From the NCBI GenBank assembly GCA_019310385.1, contig JAFDEK010000104.1, positions 1 through 44,023 on the forward strand: DNA of 44,023 nt, in the 5' to 3' direction. How positions within the stretch are numbered: the first letter of the stretch is position 1; each line of letters starts with the position of its first letter. The notes under the pieces are model-generated. The model was not told the DNA's origin. It made no database searches and worked only from the letters and a program-made list of their open reading frames with translations. Positions 28,421-36,956 of the stretch are shown here, piece by piece. The translations under genes and the position numbers were made by a program. The DNA comes from Deltaproteobacteria bacterium (GTDB taxonomy: Bacteria; Myxococcota_A; UBA9160; UBA4427).

Positions 28421-29911
28421 GTGGGGCTCGCCATCCAGCGCGAACAGTTCGAGGACCAGGAGTACCAGGACTTCGCGTGTCGCCTGGATGAGTGCCTGCT
28501 CGCCCTGAAGGCGCTCCTCGAGAGGCCGGGCTTCGGCGAGGGCCCGCCCTCCCTGGGCGCCGAGCTCGAGTTCTACCTCGTCGACGACACCGGACGGCCC
28601 CTGCTCTCCAACCGGGAGGTGCTGGCCGAGACCGTCGACCCGCGCATGACCGTCGAGCTCAACCGCTTCAACCTCGAGTGCAACCTGCGCCACGGCCCCC
28701 TGGCGGGACGCCCCTTCGACGCCCTGGGCCGCGAGCTCGAAGATGCCGTCGACGAGCTGCGCCGGGCTGCCTCTCTCCACGGCGGCCGGGTGGCAATGGT
28801 CGGCATCCTCCCCACCTTGCTGCCGAAGGATCTCCAGCCCGAGGTGATGACCGACACCGCGCGCTTCCGAGCCCTCTCGAGCGCGCTGGCACGGCTGCGC
28901 CAGGAGCCCTTCCGCCTCGACATCGGCGGCGACGAGTCTCTGAGCATGCCCTGCAACGACGTCACCTTCGAAGGGGCCGCGACCTCACTGCAGCTGCACC
29001 TGCGCGTGGCACCCGGTGACTTCGCACCGCTCTACAACGCCATGCAGATGGCCACGGCCCCGGCCCTCGCCATCTCCTGCAACTCCCCCATCCTGCTCGA
29101 GCACCGGCTCTGGGAGGAGACCCGGGTGGCGCTCTTCAAGCAGGCCGTCGACTATCGCAACGACCAGGAGCGCCGCGAGCGCCGGGCGGCGCGGGTCTCT
29201 TTCGGAACGCGCTGGGTCGAGCGGGGCGCCCTCGAGCTCTTCGAGGAGAACGTGCGCCTCCACGAGCCCCTCCTCCCCGTCATGGGCGACGAGGATCCGA
29301 GCGCCTGCGTGCGCTCGGGCGGCGTGCCGCGCCTGGACGAGATTCGCCTGCACCAGGGGACGGTCTGGCGCTGGAATCGCGCCATCTACGATCCAGCCGA
29401 CGGAGGTCACCTGCGCATCGAGATGCGGGCCCTGCCGGCTGGCCCCTCGATTCCCGACATGTTGGCCAACACGGCCTTCCTCGTGGGCCTCGGCCTGGGC
29501 CTGGCGCCCGACATGCGGGACTGGATTCGAGGCTTCGCCTTCGACAGCGCCCACTCGAACTTCTACCGCGCCGCACAGCAGGGCCTTGGAGCAGAGCTCC
29601 TGTGGCCCCGAGCGCCGGGAGAGGAGGCGGTGTCCAGCGACGCCCGCGAGCTGGTACTGCGCATGATCCCCCTCGCCCAAGCCGGTCTCGAGGGCGCGGG
29701 GGTGGACGCCGACCAGGCCCGCACCCTGCTCTCCGTGATCGAGGAGCGCACCCGCTGCGGCATGACGGGCTCTGCCTGGCAGCGGCTCACCCTCGAGGCC
29801 CTCGAGGCAAGGGGCCTGACGCGACGAGCCGCGCTACACGGAATGCTCGAGCGCTACCTCGAACATTCGAGCGGCACGCTGCCGGTTCACCGCTGGCCCG
29901 TGGAGTCCTGA
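28421..29911 (+). CDS. GCS2-family carboxylate-amine ligase (glutamate--cysteine ligase-like)
   Basis: 496 residues from GTG 28421, set by GAGGAGAAG. The GCS2 family contains YbdK-type and EgtA-type ATP-dependent ligases that join the gamma-carboxyl of glutamate or a related acid to an amine. Motifs seen are the metal/ATP strand LGAELEFYLVDD, DPRMTVELNRFNLECNL, FEGAATSLQLHLRV, the Arg-rich FGTRWVERG and LRIEMRALPAGPS. Length is greater than YbdK (about 370). The amine substrate cannot be read from the sequence, so glutathione synthesis is only one option; no gshB is nearby. It is 9 bp from the aspartoacylase-like gene, a pairing that suggests ligase and hydrolase of the same amide bond. Confidence 0.82.
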   Translation: MGLAIQREQFEDQEYQDFACRLDECLLALKALLERPGFGEGPPSLGAELEFYLVDDTGRPLLSNREVLAETVDPRMTVELNRFNLECNLRHGPLAGRPFDALGRELEDAVDELRRAASLHGGRVAMVGILPTLLPKDLQPEVMTDTARFRALSSALARLRQEPFRLDIGGDESLSMPCNDVTFEGAATSLQLHLRVAPGDFAPLYNAMQMATAPALAISCNSPILLEHRLWEETRVALFKQAVDYRNDQERRERRAARVSFGTRWVERGALELFEENVRLHEPLLPVMGDEDPSACVRSGGVPRLDEIRLHQGTVWRWNRAIYDPADGGHLRIEMRALPAGPSIPDMLANTAFLVGLGLGLAPDMRDWIRGFAFDSAHSNFYRAAQQGLGAELLWPRAPGEEAVSSDARELVLRMIPLAQAGLEGAGVDADQARTLLSVIEERTRCGMTGSAWQRLTLEALEARGLTRRAALHGMLERYLEHSSGTLPVHRWPVES

Positions 29912-29920
29912 ACGAAGACC

Positions 29921-31009
29921 GTGTCGGAACGCATTCGCCTCATTGAAGACCTCGATCGCGGCGCGATCCCCGAGAGCCCCCGGGCCTTCCTCGAAGCACT
30001 CGAGGGGCCGAGCGCCATTCTCGTGCCCGGGCGCGAGCGCAACCGCTGTCGCGCCGTGTGCACGCTCCTCCACGGCAACGAGCCTTCGGGCCTGATGGCG
30101 CTGCACGGATGGCTGCGCGAAGACGCCCCGCCGGCCTTCGACTGCCTGATCTTGATCGCCGCCGTGGAGACCGCCCTTGAACCCCCCGGCTTCGCCCACC
30201 GCTTTCTCCCCACGGCGCGCGACCTCAATCGCTGCTTCCTTCCACCCTTCGAGGGCCCGGAAGGAGAGCTCGCCGGCGAGATCCTGCGCCTGGTGCGGGA
30301 GGCGAATCCCGAGTGCCTCATCGACCTCCACAACAACACCGGCCACAATCCCCCCTATGGCGTCGGACCCGTGGCGGGGGCTGCCGAGCTCAACCTGGTG
30401 GGCCTCTTCTCCGAGCGCTTCGTCCACAGCCCCCTGCGTCTGGGCGCCCTCGTCGAGGCCACCCAGGACGACTTCCCCAGCGTCACTGTCGAGTGCGGCC
30501 GGGCCGGCGACCTGGCCGCCGACGCGGCAGCGCGCCGCGGCCTCGACCGCTATCTCGCGGGCGAGGAGATCGACCCGCACCACGTGACCACCCCGCACAT
30601 GAGCGTCCTGACGAATCCCCTGCGCGTCTGCGTGCGCCCCGACGTCGAGATCGACTTCGCGGATCAGCCCGGCAACGAGACGGACTTCACCGTAGTGGGA
30701 GACGTGGACCGACATAATTTCGAGTCGCTTCTGCCGGGCGTGCCCATCGGCTGGGTACGCGACGAGACGCTCTGGCCCCTCGAGCTCCTCGACATCGACG
30801 GGAAGGACCGTTCGCGAGACTACTTCACCCTGCGCGGCCGGCGCCTCGAGACCCGCCGCACCATCATCCCCATCATGATGACGACCTGCGCCGGGGCAGC
30901 GAAGAGCGACTGCCTCTTCTACGTCGTAGAGCCGGGCGAGGAGATCGTCGTAGAGCCGGGCGAGGAGATCGTCGCAGAGCCGGAGAAGGAGCCAAACCAT
31001 GGCGAATGA
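29921..31009 (+). CDS. Succinylglutamate desuccinylase/aspartoacylase family zinc hydrolase
   Basis: 362 residues from GTG 29921. The M14-like AstE/AspA fold hydrolyses N-acyl amino acids or peptide-like amides. Zinc ligands appear as His51 and Glu54 in LLHGNEPSG and His137 in LIDLHNNTGH; DLNRCF is the usual substrate-arginine motif; Glu191 in VTVECGRAG is the candidate catalytic acid. The C-terminus is an unusual acidic repeat, VEPGEEIV twice and then AEPEKEPNHGE, coded by a 24-bp duplication. It overlaps the SMP-30 gene by 11 bp and follows the GCS2 gene by 9 bp, so the three are almost certainly translated together. Confidence 0.85.
   Translation: MSERIRLIEDLDRGAIPESPRAFLEALEGPSAILVPGRERNRCRAVCTLLHGNEPSGLMALHGWLREDAPPAFDCLILIAAVETALEPPGFAHRFLPTARDLNRCFLPPFEGPEGELAGEILRLVREANPECLIDLHNNTGHNPPYGVGPVAGAAELNLVGLFSERFVHSPLRLGALVEATQDDFPSVTVECGRAGDLAADAAARRGLDRYLAGEEIDPHHVTTPHMSVLTNPLRVCVRPDVEIDFADQPGNETDFTVVGDVDRHNFESLLPGVPIGWVRDETLWPLELLDIDGKDRSRDYFTLRGRRLETRRTIIPIMMTTCAGAAKSDCLFYVVEPGEEIVVEPGEEIVAEPEKEPNHGE
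30923..30970 (+). repeat. 24-bp tandem duplication at the end of the aspartoacylase-like gene
   Basis: Exact copies at 30923-30946 and 30947-30970, followed by a degenerate partial third copy. The repeat keeps the frame and lengthens the acidic tail (VEPGEEIV repeated). Confidence 0.95.
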
Positions 31010-31838
31010 GCTCGTGTTCGAGGGAATCGATTTCGGCGAGGGGCCCCGCTGGCATGACGGCCGGCTCTGGTTCTCGGATTTCTACCAGCACAAGGTGCGG
31101 GCCGTGACGCCCGCAGGCGAGGTGGAGGTCGTCGCCAGCGTGCCCGGCCAGCCTTCCGGCCTGGGCTGGCTGCCCGACGGCCGGCTGCTGATCGTCTCCA
31201 TGAGCGATCGCAAGGTCCTGCGCCTCGATGCCGGCGAGCTCGCCCTGCACGCGGACCTCGCCGGCATCGCGACCGCCCACTGCAACGACATGGTGGTGAG
31301 CGCCACGGGCCACGCCTACGTGGGCAACTTCGGCTCCGACATCCTGAGCGGCGCCGAGCCCGTCGCCGCGAAGCTCGCCCTGGTGCACCCCGATGGCCGC
31401 ACCGAGGTCGCGGCGGAGGGCCTCGAGTTTCCCAACGGATCCGTGATCACCCCCGACGGCACGACCCTCATCGTCGGCGAGACCATCGGCGCGCGCTATA
31501 CGGCCTTCGACATCGGCGACGATGGGCAGCTCTCGGGTCGCCGGGTCTGGGCCGAGCTTCCCGGCCACTTCCCCGACGGCTGTAGCCTCGACGCCGGGGG
31601 CGGCATCTGGTTCGCCGATGCCGGGGGCAAGGGCTGCCTGCGGGCAGTCGAGGGCGGCGAGATCACCAACCGCATCGAGACCGACCAGACCAGTTATGCG
31701 TGCGCCCTGGGCGGAGACGACGGCCGCACCCTCTTCATCCTCACCGCCCCCACGGCCGCCGCCGGAGAGCTCACGGGCAAAGGCCTCGGGCGCCTCGAGA
31801 TGACACGGGTCGAGCACCCCCACGCGGGGCTGCCCTGA
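30999..31838 (+). CDS. SMP-30/gluconolactonase/LRE family protein
   Basis: 279 residues of a six-bladed beta-propeller lactonase-type protein, cytoplasmic (no signal). Family features are Glu in DFGEGPRWHDGRLWFSDF, the central CNDMVVSATGHAYVGNFGSD, LEFPNGSVITPDGTTLIVGET and the metal Asp in FPDGCSLDAGGGIWFAD. Members hydrolyse sugar lactones or related esters with one divalent metal. The substrate is not evident. It overlaps the upstream hydrolase gene and converges on the LOG gene with a 13-bp gap. Confidence 0.9.
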   Translation: MANELVFEGIDFGEGPRWHDGRLWFSDFYQHKVRAVTPAGEVEVVASVPGQPSGLGWLPDGRLLIVSMSDRKVLRLDAGELALHADLAGIATAHCNDMVVSATGHAYVGNFGSDILSGAEPVAAKLALVHPDGRTEVAAEGLEFPNGSVITPDGTTLIVGETIGARYTAFDIGDDGQLSGRRVWAELPGHFPDGCSLDAGGGIWFADAGGKGCLRAVEGGEITNRIETDQTSYACALGGDDGRTLFILTAPTAAAGELTGKGLGRLEMTRVEHPHAGLP

Positions 31839-31851
31839 GGGCGATCGAGCC

Positions 31852-32988
31852 TCAGCCCTCGCTGTCCTCGGCGTTGCGAGCGTCGTCGGGAATCTGCAGG
31901 GGGAAGATCTCGTGGGGGCTCGCCTCGATGGGAGGGGAGGCCTCGTCCTTCACGAGGTCGTTGATGCGGTCGATCAGCACGCGCAGGCGGCCACGGTTGC
32001 GGCGATTGAAGCGCAGGCACACCCGGGGCAACGCGACGACCTCGTCTCCCTCTCCGGCGAGGGCCGCGCCGACTCCGATGGCTCCACTGGTGAGGATGTC
32101 GGGGAACTCCGAGTTCAGCGCATCGAGCTGCTCTGAGTCGGGGGCGACGCGGACCCGCATCACCAGCTCGTCGCCGACGAAGCGGCTGGAGTGATAGTTG
32201 CTGTAGAAGTTGAGGATCTCCTTCACCGCCACGTCGACGTCGTCGGTGACGGTAAAGAGGTCGAGGTCCTCTTCACTGATGAAGCCCCGCTCGCTTAGAT
32301 GGGAATGCACGTACTGCTCCCAGTCCCGCCAGTAGCTTCCCCCCGGCTCGTCGACGAAGACGACCGGGAGGATCTCGCCCTTGCCGGTCTGGATCAGCGT
32401 GAGGGTCTCGAGACCCTCGTCGTGGGTACCGTAGCCACCGGGAAAGAGCGCGATGGCGTGGGACTCCTTCACGAAGACCACCTTGCGGGTGAAGAAGTAG
32501 CGGAAGTTGATGAGCTTGGGGTCGTTGGCAATGACCGGGTTGGCCTCCTGCTCGAAGGGCAGGCGGATATTCACCCCGAAGGAGGCCTCTCGACCGGCGC
32601 CGCCCTGGGCCGCGGCCATGATCCCCCCGCCGGCTCCCGTGATGACCATCCAGCCGGCCTCCACGATCCGCTCGGCGAAGGCCCGGGCCTGCTTCCAGTC
32701 GCCGCTCTCCGGCGCAGTGCGCGCGCTCCCGAAGACCGCGACCTTGCGGTGGTGCTCGTAGGGGGCGAAGACCCGGAGCGAGTGGCGCAGCTCCTTGAGG
32801 GCGCTGTTGATCAGCTTCAGATCCCCCTCGCCGGCCCCGTCGCGTAGCAGGCGAACACCCGTCACGAGCATCTGACGCACGAAGTCCGCGCCGGCGCGCT
32901 CACCATAGATCTGCTGAGTGCGCTCGACGAGAGACTCGACTGCTTCGTTGAGTTCGGAGTCTCGGAGTTGGTAGCGGCGGGGACTCAC
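31852..32988 (-). CDS. LOG family protein (TIGR00730-like Rossmann fold)
   Basis: 378 residues from GTG 32988. The LOG domain (about residues 80-270) shows KVAVFGSARTAPESGDW, the nucleotide loop VITGAGGGIMAAAQGGAG and the hallmark PGGYGTHDEGLETLTLIQ. Smaller LOG enzymes release cytokinin-type bases from nucleotides or act as AMP/pyrimidine nucleotide 5'-phosphoribohydrolases (as in PpnN). This longer form has an extra N-terminal helical part and an approximately 100-residue C-terminal extension, so nucleotide homeostasis is the more likely role. It is divergent from the CDF transporter gene. Confidence 0.88.
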   Translation of the reverse strand: MSPRRYQLRDSELNEAVESLVERTQQIYGERAGADFVRQMLVTGVRLLRDGAGEGDLKLINSALKELRHSLRVFAPYEHHRKVAVFGSARTAPESGDWKQARAFAERIVEAGWMVITGAGGGIMAAAQGGAGREASFGVNIRLPFEQEANPVIANDPKLINFRYFFTRKVVFVKESHAIALFPGGYGTHDEGLETLTLIQTGKGEILPVVFVDEPGGSYWRDWEQYVHSHLSERGFISEEDLDLFTVTDDVDVAVKEILNFYSNYHSSRFVGDELVMRVRVAPDSEQLDALNSEFPDILTSGAIGVGAALAGEGDEVVALPRVCLRFNRRNRGRLRVLIDRINDLVKDEASPPIEASPHEIFPLQIPDDARNAEDSEG

Positions 32989-33072
32989 GGCCCGAACCTT
33001 AGCCGATTCACACGACGCCGGCTCCGACGATGAGCGCGGACCACGGCTCCCCGCCCGTGGCGAACGCGCGGT

Positions 33073-34050
33073 ATGCTTCAGCCGAGCACAGCGGGATACC
33101 CGGCGAACTTGCAGCACTCTCACGATCACACCAGCGATCGCTCTGACCTCAGGCCCGGCCACGGCGCCGACAGCGTTTCCGGGCTGCGCATCGCGTTCTG
33201 CGTAACCAGCGCGGTGCTGGTGATCGAGGCCGTCGGAGGCCTGCTGACGGGCTCGCTCGCGTTGCTCGCCGACGCCGGCCACATGCTGACCGACGCAGGC
33301 GCACTCGGGATCGCGCTGCTGGCCGCGTGGGTGGCGGCGCGGCCGAGGAGCAGGTCCAAGAGCTTCGGATACGGCCGCGCCGAGATCCTCGCCGCCCTCG
33401 CCAACGGCCTGCTGCTGGGCGCCGTGAGCGTCACCATCGCCATCGAGTCGGTGTCGCGCCTGCGCGAAGGGCAGCACGAGGTCGACGCCGGCCCCATGCT
33501 CGTCATCGCCGTGGTAGGCCTCCTCGCCAACGGCATCTCGGCCTGGTTCCTCATGCGCACGGGCGGCCACAACCTCAACGTACGCGCCGCCCTGCTCCAC
33601 GTGCTGGGCGACGCCCTCGGCTCCGTCGCCGCCATCGGGGCGGCCTGCGCGATCCTCTTCTTCGGCCTCTTCGTCTTCGACGCGATCGCGGGCCTCGCGA
33701 TCGCGGGTCTGCTGGTCGTGAACGCAGTTCGCCTCATCGCAGAGGCCAGCCACATCCTGCTCGAGGGCACGCCCAAGGGCGTGAGCCTGGATGACATCGC
33801 CCGCCGGGTCTGCGAGATTCCTGGCGTTCGCGCCATCCACGACCTCCACATCTGGACCGTCACCTCGGGATTCCCCGCCATGAGCGCCCACGTCGACCTC
33901 GAGAAGGGCGCCAACGCGGAAGAGGTGCGCCGGTCCATCCACCAGCTTCTCCACCAGGTCTACAACATCGAGCACACGACGATCCAGACCGAGGCCTGGC
34001 GCGAGCCCGAACTCCTGGCCATCGAGCCCTCGCCGCCACCTGCCGGCTGA
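33073..34050 (+). CDS. Cation diffusion facilitator family transporter
   Basis: 325 residues. A proton-coupled exporter of Zn2+ or a related divalent metal across the inner membrane. Six membrane segments can be placed between residues about 38 and 225. The two metal-site motifs are present as LLADAGHMLTDAG (His-x3-Asp) and LLHVLGDALGS (His-x3-Asp). A histidine-bearing N-terminus (LQHSHDHTSD) and a cytoplasmic C-terminal domain (RAIHDLHIWTVTSGFPAMSAHV) complete the CzcD/ZitB-like layout. No ribosome site is clear at the chosen ATG. Confidence 0.92.
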   Translation: MLQPSTAGYPANLQHSHDHTSDRSDLRPGHGADSVSGLRIAFCVTSAVLVIEAVGGLLTGSLALLADAGHMLTDAGALGIALLAAWVAARPRSRSKSFGYGRAEILAALANGLLLGAVSVTIAIESVSRLREGQHEVDAGPMLVIAVVGLLANGISAWFLMRTGGHNLNVRAALLHVLGDALGSVAAIGAACAILFFGLFVFDAIAGLAIAGLLVVNAVRLIAEASHILLEGTPKGVSLDDIARRVCEIPGVRAIHDLHIWTVTSGFPAMSAHVDLEKGANAEEVRRSIHQLLHQVYNIEHTTIQTEAWREPELLAIEPSPPPAG

Positions 34051-34123
34051 GGCTTGCCCCAACCATCCCGGGCGAAATACACTCGGAACGGATACCGGCA
34101 CCGAAACCCCGGAGGCTCTCGCC

Positions 34124-35560
34124 ATGGGCTACATCACCCAGGTCGACGTAAGAACGCGAACCGTCGATCGCTTCGGCGGAATCGCGACCCCCGAGCTGCT
34201 GCGCGAGCTGCTGGAGATGGCGCCCTCCATTCGCACGAGAATGGAGGGTCGCGTCAACTGGCACGTCAATACCACCGCGGTAGGGGGCGGCGTCGCCGAG
34301 ATGTTGCGGCAGCACGTCGCCTACGGCCGCGGCGGGGGCATCGACGTTCGCTGGGTGGTGATCTCGGGGGGGCCCGAGTTCTTCCGCATCACGAAGCGCC
34401 TGCACCACGCCCTGCACGGAGCCGAGGGCGACGGCTCGCCCCTCGGAGAGCGGGAGCGCGGCGTCTACGAAGAAACGCTGCGCCAGAACGCCGTGGAGCT
34501 CGCCACCCGGGTGCGACCCCGGGACATCGTGCTGCTCCACGATCCGCAGACCGCAGGGCTCGCGCCTCACCTGCTGCGCTCGGGCGCCCTCGTGCTCTGG
34601 CGCTGCCACATCGGCAGCGACGAGAGCAACGCGGAGACCGAGCGCGGCTGGCAGTTTCTCCGCCCCTACCTGGGCGATGTCCCGGCACTGATCTTCACCC
34701 GCAAGAGCTATGTGCCGGACTTCGTCGAGGCCGATCGGGTGGCGATCATCGCCCCGAGCATCGATGCCTTCTCGCCCAAGAACTGGGAGCTCGACGAGAG
34801 CGCGATCCGCACTGTCCTCGTGCACACGGGACTCGTCGAAGGGCCGCTTCCCTCCGACGCCTCTTATGTCTTCCAACGCACGGACGGCACCCCCGGCCGC
34901 ATCGAACGACAGGCGGACGTCTTCCGCCTGGGCCGCCCTCCGTCCTGGGATACGCCCCTCGTGACGCAGGTTTCGCGCTGGGATCCCCTGAAAGACCCCA
35001 TCGGCGTGATGCGGGGCTTCGCACGGCTCGTCGATGGTCGCGAGACCGCGCGGGCCGAGCTGGTGCTGGCGGGACCCAACGTCAGCGGAGTGGCGGACGA
35101 TCCCGAGGGCGCCGAAGTCTTCGAACAGGTCGTGAGCGCCTGGCGGGAGCTACCCCACTCGGTTCGCGGCAGGGTGCACCTCGCGACGCTCCCGACCGCC
35201 GATGTCGAGGAGAACGCCATCATCGTCAATGCACTGCAGCGCCACTCCAAGGTGATCGTCCAGAAGAGCCTGAAGGAGGGCTTCGGACTCACCGTCACCG
35301 AGGGCATGTGGAAGGGACGCCCCGTGGTGGCGAGCGGTGTGGGGGGCATCCAGGACCAGATCGAAGACGGCAAGAGCGGCATCCTGCTGCAGGACCCGAC
35401 GGACGCGGAGGAGTTCGCCGCAGCCCTGCGCCGGCTCCTGGACGACCCGGACTACGCCGAGCAGCTAGGAGTGGCGGCCCGGGAGCGAGCGGTCGAGCTC
35501 TATCTCGACACCCGTCACCTGGTTCTGCTGGGCAACCTGATCGAGAAGATCGACATCTGA
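34124..35560 (+). CDS. treT: Trehalose synthase TreT-like glycosyltransferase (GT4)
   Basis: 478 residues. TreT joins glucose from an NDP-glucose donor to free glucose to form trehalose in one reversible step. Supporting features are the N-terminal VNWHVNTTAVGGGVAEMLRQ, VRWVVISGGPEFFRITKRLH, LHDPQTAGLAP and WRCHIGSD typical of TreT, then the GT-B C-terminal part with VSRWDPLKDPIGVM, SLKEGFGLTVTEGMWKGRPVVAS and GGIQDQIEDGKSGIL. The ATG follows GGAGGCTCTCGCC. Trehalose would serve osmotic or desiccation protection. The next gene encodes an MFS transporter, but a link is not shown. Confidence 0.9.
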   Translation: MGYITQVDVRTRTVDRFGGIATPELLRELLEMAPSIRTRMEGRVNWHVNTTAVGGGVAEMLRQHVAYGRGGGIDVRWVVISGGPEFFRITKRLHHALHGAEGDGSPLGERERGVYEETLRQNAVELATRVRPRDIVLLHDPQTAGLAPHLLRSGALVLWRCHIGSDESNAETERGWQFLRPYLGDVPALIFTRKSYVPDFVEADRVAIIAPSIDAFSPKNWELDESAIRTVLVHTGLVEGPLPSDASYVFQRTDGTPGRIERQADVFRLGRPPSWDTPLVTQVSRWDPLKDPIGVMRGFARLVDGRETARAELVLAGPNVSGVADDPEGAEVFEQVVSAWRELPHSVRGRVHLATLPTADVEENAIIVNALQRHSKVIVQKSLKEGFGLTVTEGMWKGRPVVASGVGGIQDQIEDGKSGILLQDPTDAEEFAAALRRLLDDPDYAEQLGVAARERAVELYLDTRHLVLLGNLIEKIDI

Positions 35561-35631
35561 AGGGCGCCATGCCAACCCGGCCGCCCTGGGTGACTGGAGT
35601 GGCCGTGGCAAAAGCCGCGTAGACTCCCGCC

Positions 35632-36867
35632 ATGGCGCCCGCACCCATCATCCCGACTCTCTCGATCATCTGGGGACTCGTTCTCGCTGGGCTCGGACTC
35701 ATCTTCCCCTTCTATGCTCTCTACCTGAGGGAGAACGCGGGCCTCACCGGCACGGAGGTCGGACTCGTCGCGGCGACGCTGCCCCTCATGGGCGTGCTGG
35801 TGCAGCCCATGTGGGGGCAGGTCGCCGACCGGACCGGGCTGCGCGGCCGCGTGCTGGCCGTACTCGCGTTGGGGACCGCCGCGGGCTACGCCCTTCTCAG
35901 CCGAGCGCAGAGCTTCGAGGACTTTCTCCTCTACACCGCGCTCCTCGCGCTCTTCTCCACCGCAACGATTCCCGCCTGCATGTCGGTGAGCCTCGCCTTG
36001 CTCCCGGAGCCCAGCAGCCAGGCCTTCGGACGGGTTCGCGTCGTCGGCACCCTGGGCTTCGGCGTGAGCGTCGGCGCTTTTCCCTTTCTCCTGCGCGCGC
36101 TGCGCGACGCCGGCTTCGTCGCGTCGAAGTCCGAAGCCAGCAGCGGCGAGCCCGGCCTTCACGTCATGTTCTATGTGGCTGGCGTCCTGCTCCTCCTCGC
36201 CTCGCTGGCCAGCCTCGCGCTCCCACGCCGGGGCGCGGTCTCCCTGCGCGCCAGCCAGGGAGAGTGGCGCACCCTGCTCTCCAACCGGCTCTTCGTGCGC
36301 CTGCTGATCTACGCCTTTTTCGCCTACCTGAGCATGCAGGGCCCCATGGTGCTCTTCCCGATCCTGGTGCGGGCCCAGGGCGGCGGCCTCGAAGCAGTCA
36401 GCCAGATGTGGCTGATCATGCTCGTGCTCGAGGTACCGCTGGTCTTCTACTTCGGCGCGGGGGTCGCGCGCATGGGACCGCGCGGTGTGATCGCCATCGG
36501 CATGGCGGCGGGGGCGCTCCGCTGGGGTGTGAGCGGCTTCGCCGAGGACCTGCGTTGGGTCTACCTCGCCCAGGCCCTTCACGGGGTCACGGTGTGGGGC
36601 ATCATCCTGGGCGCACCGGTCTACGTGGACGCCGTGGTGCCCGCTCGGCTGCGATCCACTGCCCAGGGCCTGCTCGCCATGGTGGGGGTCAGCCTGGGCT
36701 CGATCCTCTCCAACGTGGGCGCCGGCTGGCTCACCGACGCCGTGGGGCCACGGGCGCCGGCTCAGTTGGCCGGGCTCATGGGCCTGGCGTTGACTCTAGT
36801 CCTGCCCTGGATGCTGCCACCCGCGGAGCGACCCGCGGAAGCGGAAGGTTCAGAGGATGCAAGGTAG
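35632..36867 (+). CDS. MFS transporter (HcaT/nucleoside-permease-like subgroup)
   Basis: 411 residues with about 12 predicted membrane helices, inner membrane. The start IIWGLVLAGLGLIFPFYALYL, the loop motif WGQVADRTGLRGRVLAV (MFS motif A type) and the mid-protein FGRVRVVGTLGFGVSV are characteristic of the MFS_1-like group that includes HcaT and nucleoside proton symporters. The substrate is unknown. It starts 71 bp after treT, with no clear ribosome site. It converges with the amidohydrolase gene across a hairpin. Confidence 0.88.
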   Translation: MAPAPIIPTLSIIWGLVLAGLGLIFPFYALYLRENAGLTGTEVGLVAATLPLMGVLVQPMWGQVADRTGLRGRVLAVLALGTAAGYALLSRAQSFEDFLLYTALLALFSTATIPACMSVSLALLPEPSSQAFGRVRVVGTLGFGVSVGAFPFLLRALRDAGFVASKSEASSGEPGLHVMFYVAGVLLLLASLASLALPRRGAVSLRASQGEWRTLLSNRLFVRLLIYAFFAYLSMQGPMVLFPILVRAQGGGLEAVSQMWLIMLVLEVPLVFYFGAGVARMGPRGVIAIGMAAGALRWGVSGFAEDLRWVYLAQALHGVTVWGIILGAPVYVDAVVPARLRSTAQGLLAMVGVSLGSILSNVGAGWLTDAVGPRAPAQLAGLMGLALTLVLPWMLPPAERPAEAEGSEDAR

Positions 36868-36924
36868 TGACTGATGTCCGGTCAGAGGCCAGGAGCTGTG
36901 CGATGGAGACCCCCCGCCGAAGCC

Positions 36925-36945
36925 CCGGCAGCCGCAAGCTGCCGG
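36925..36945. terminator. Hairpin between convergent MFS and amidohydrolase genes
   Basis: CCGGCAGC (36925-36932) and GCTGCCGG (36938-36945) form a perfect 8-bp stem with loop CGCAA. No T-tract follows. The location between two converging genes supports a terminator role. Confidence 0.55.
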
Positions 36946-36956
36946 CTACGTCGAGA

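Noticed and set aside
32989-34125. N-terminal extension of the LOG protein to 757 residues
   Set aside because: It is antisense to the CDF transporter gene; the LOG family start fits GTG 32988.
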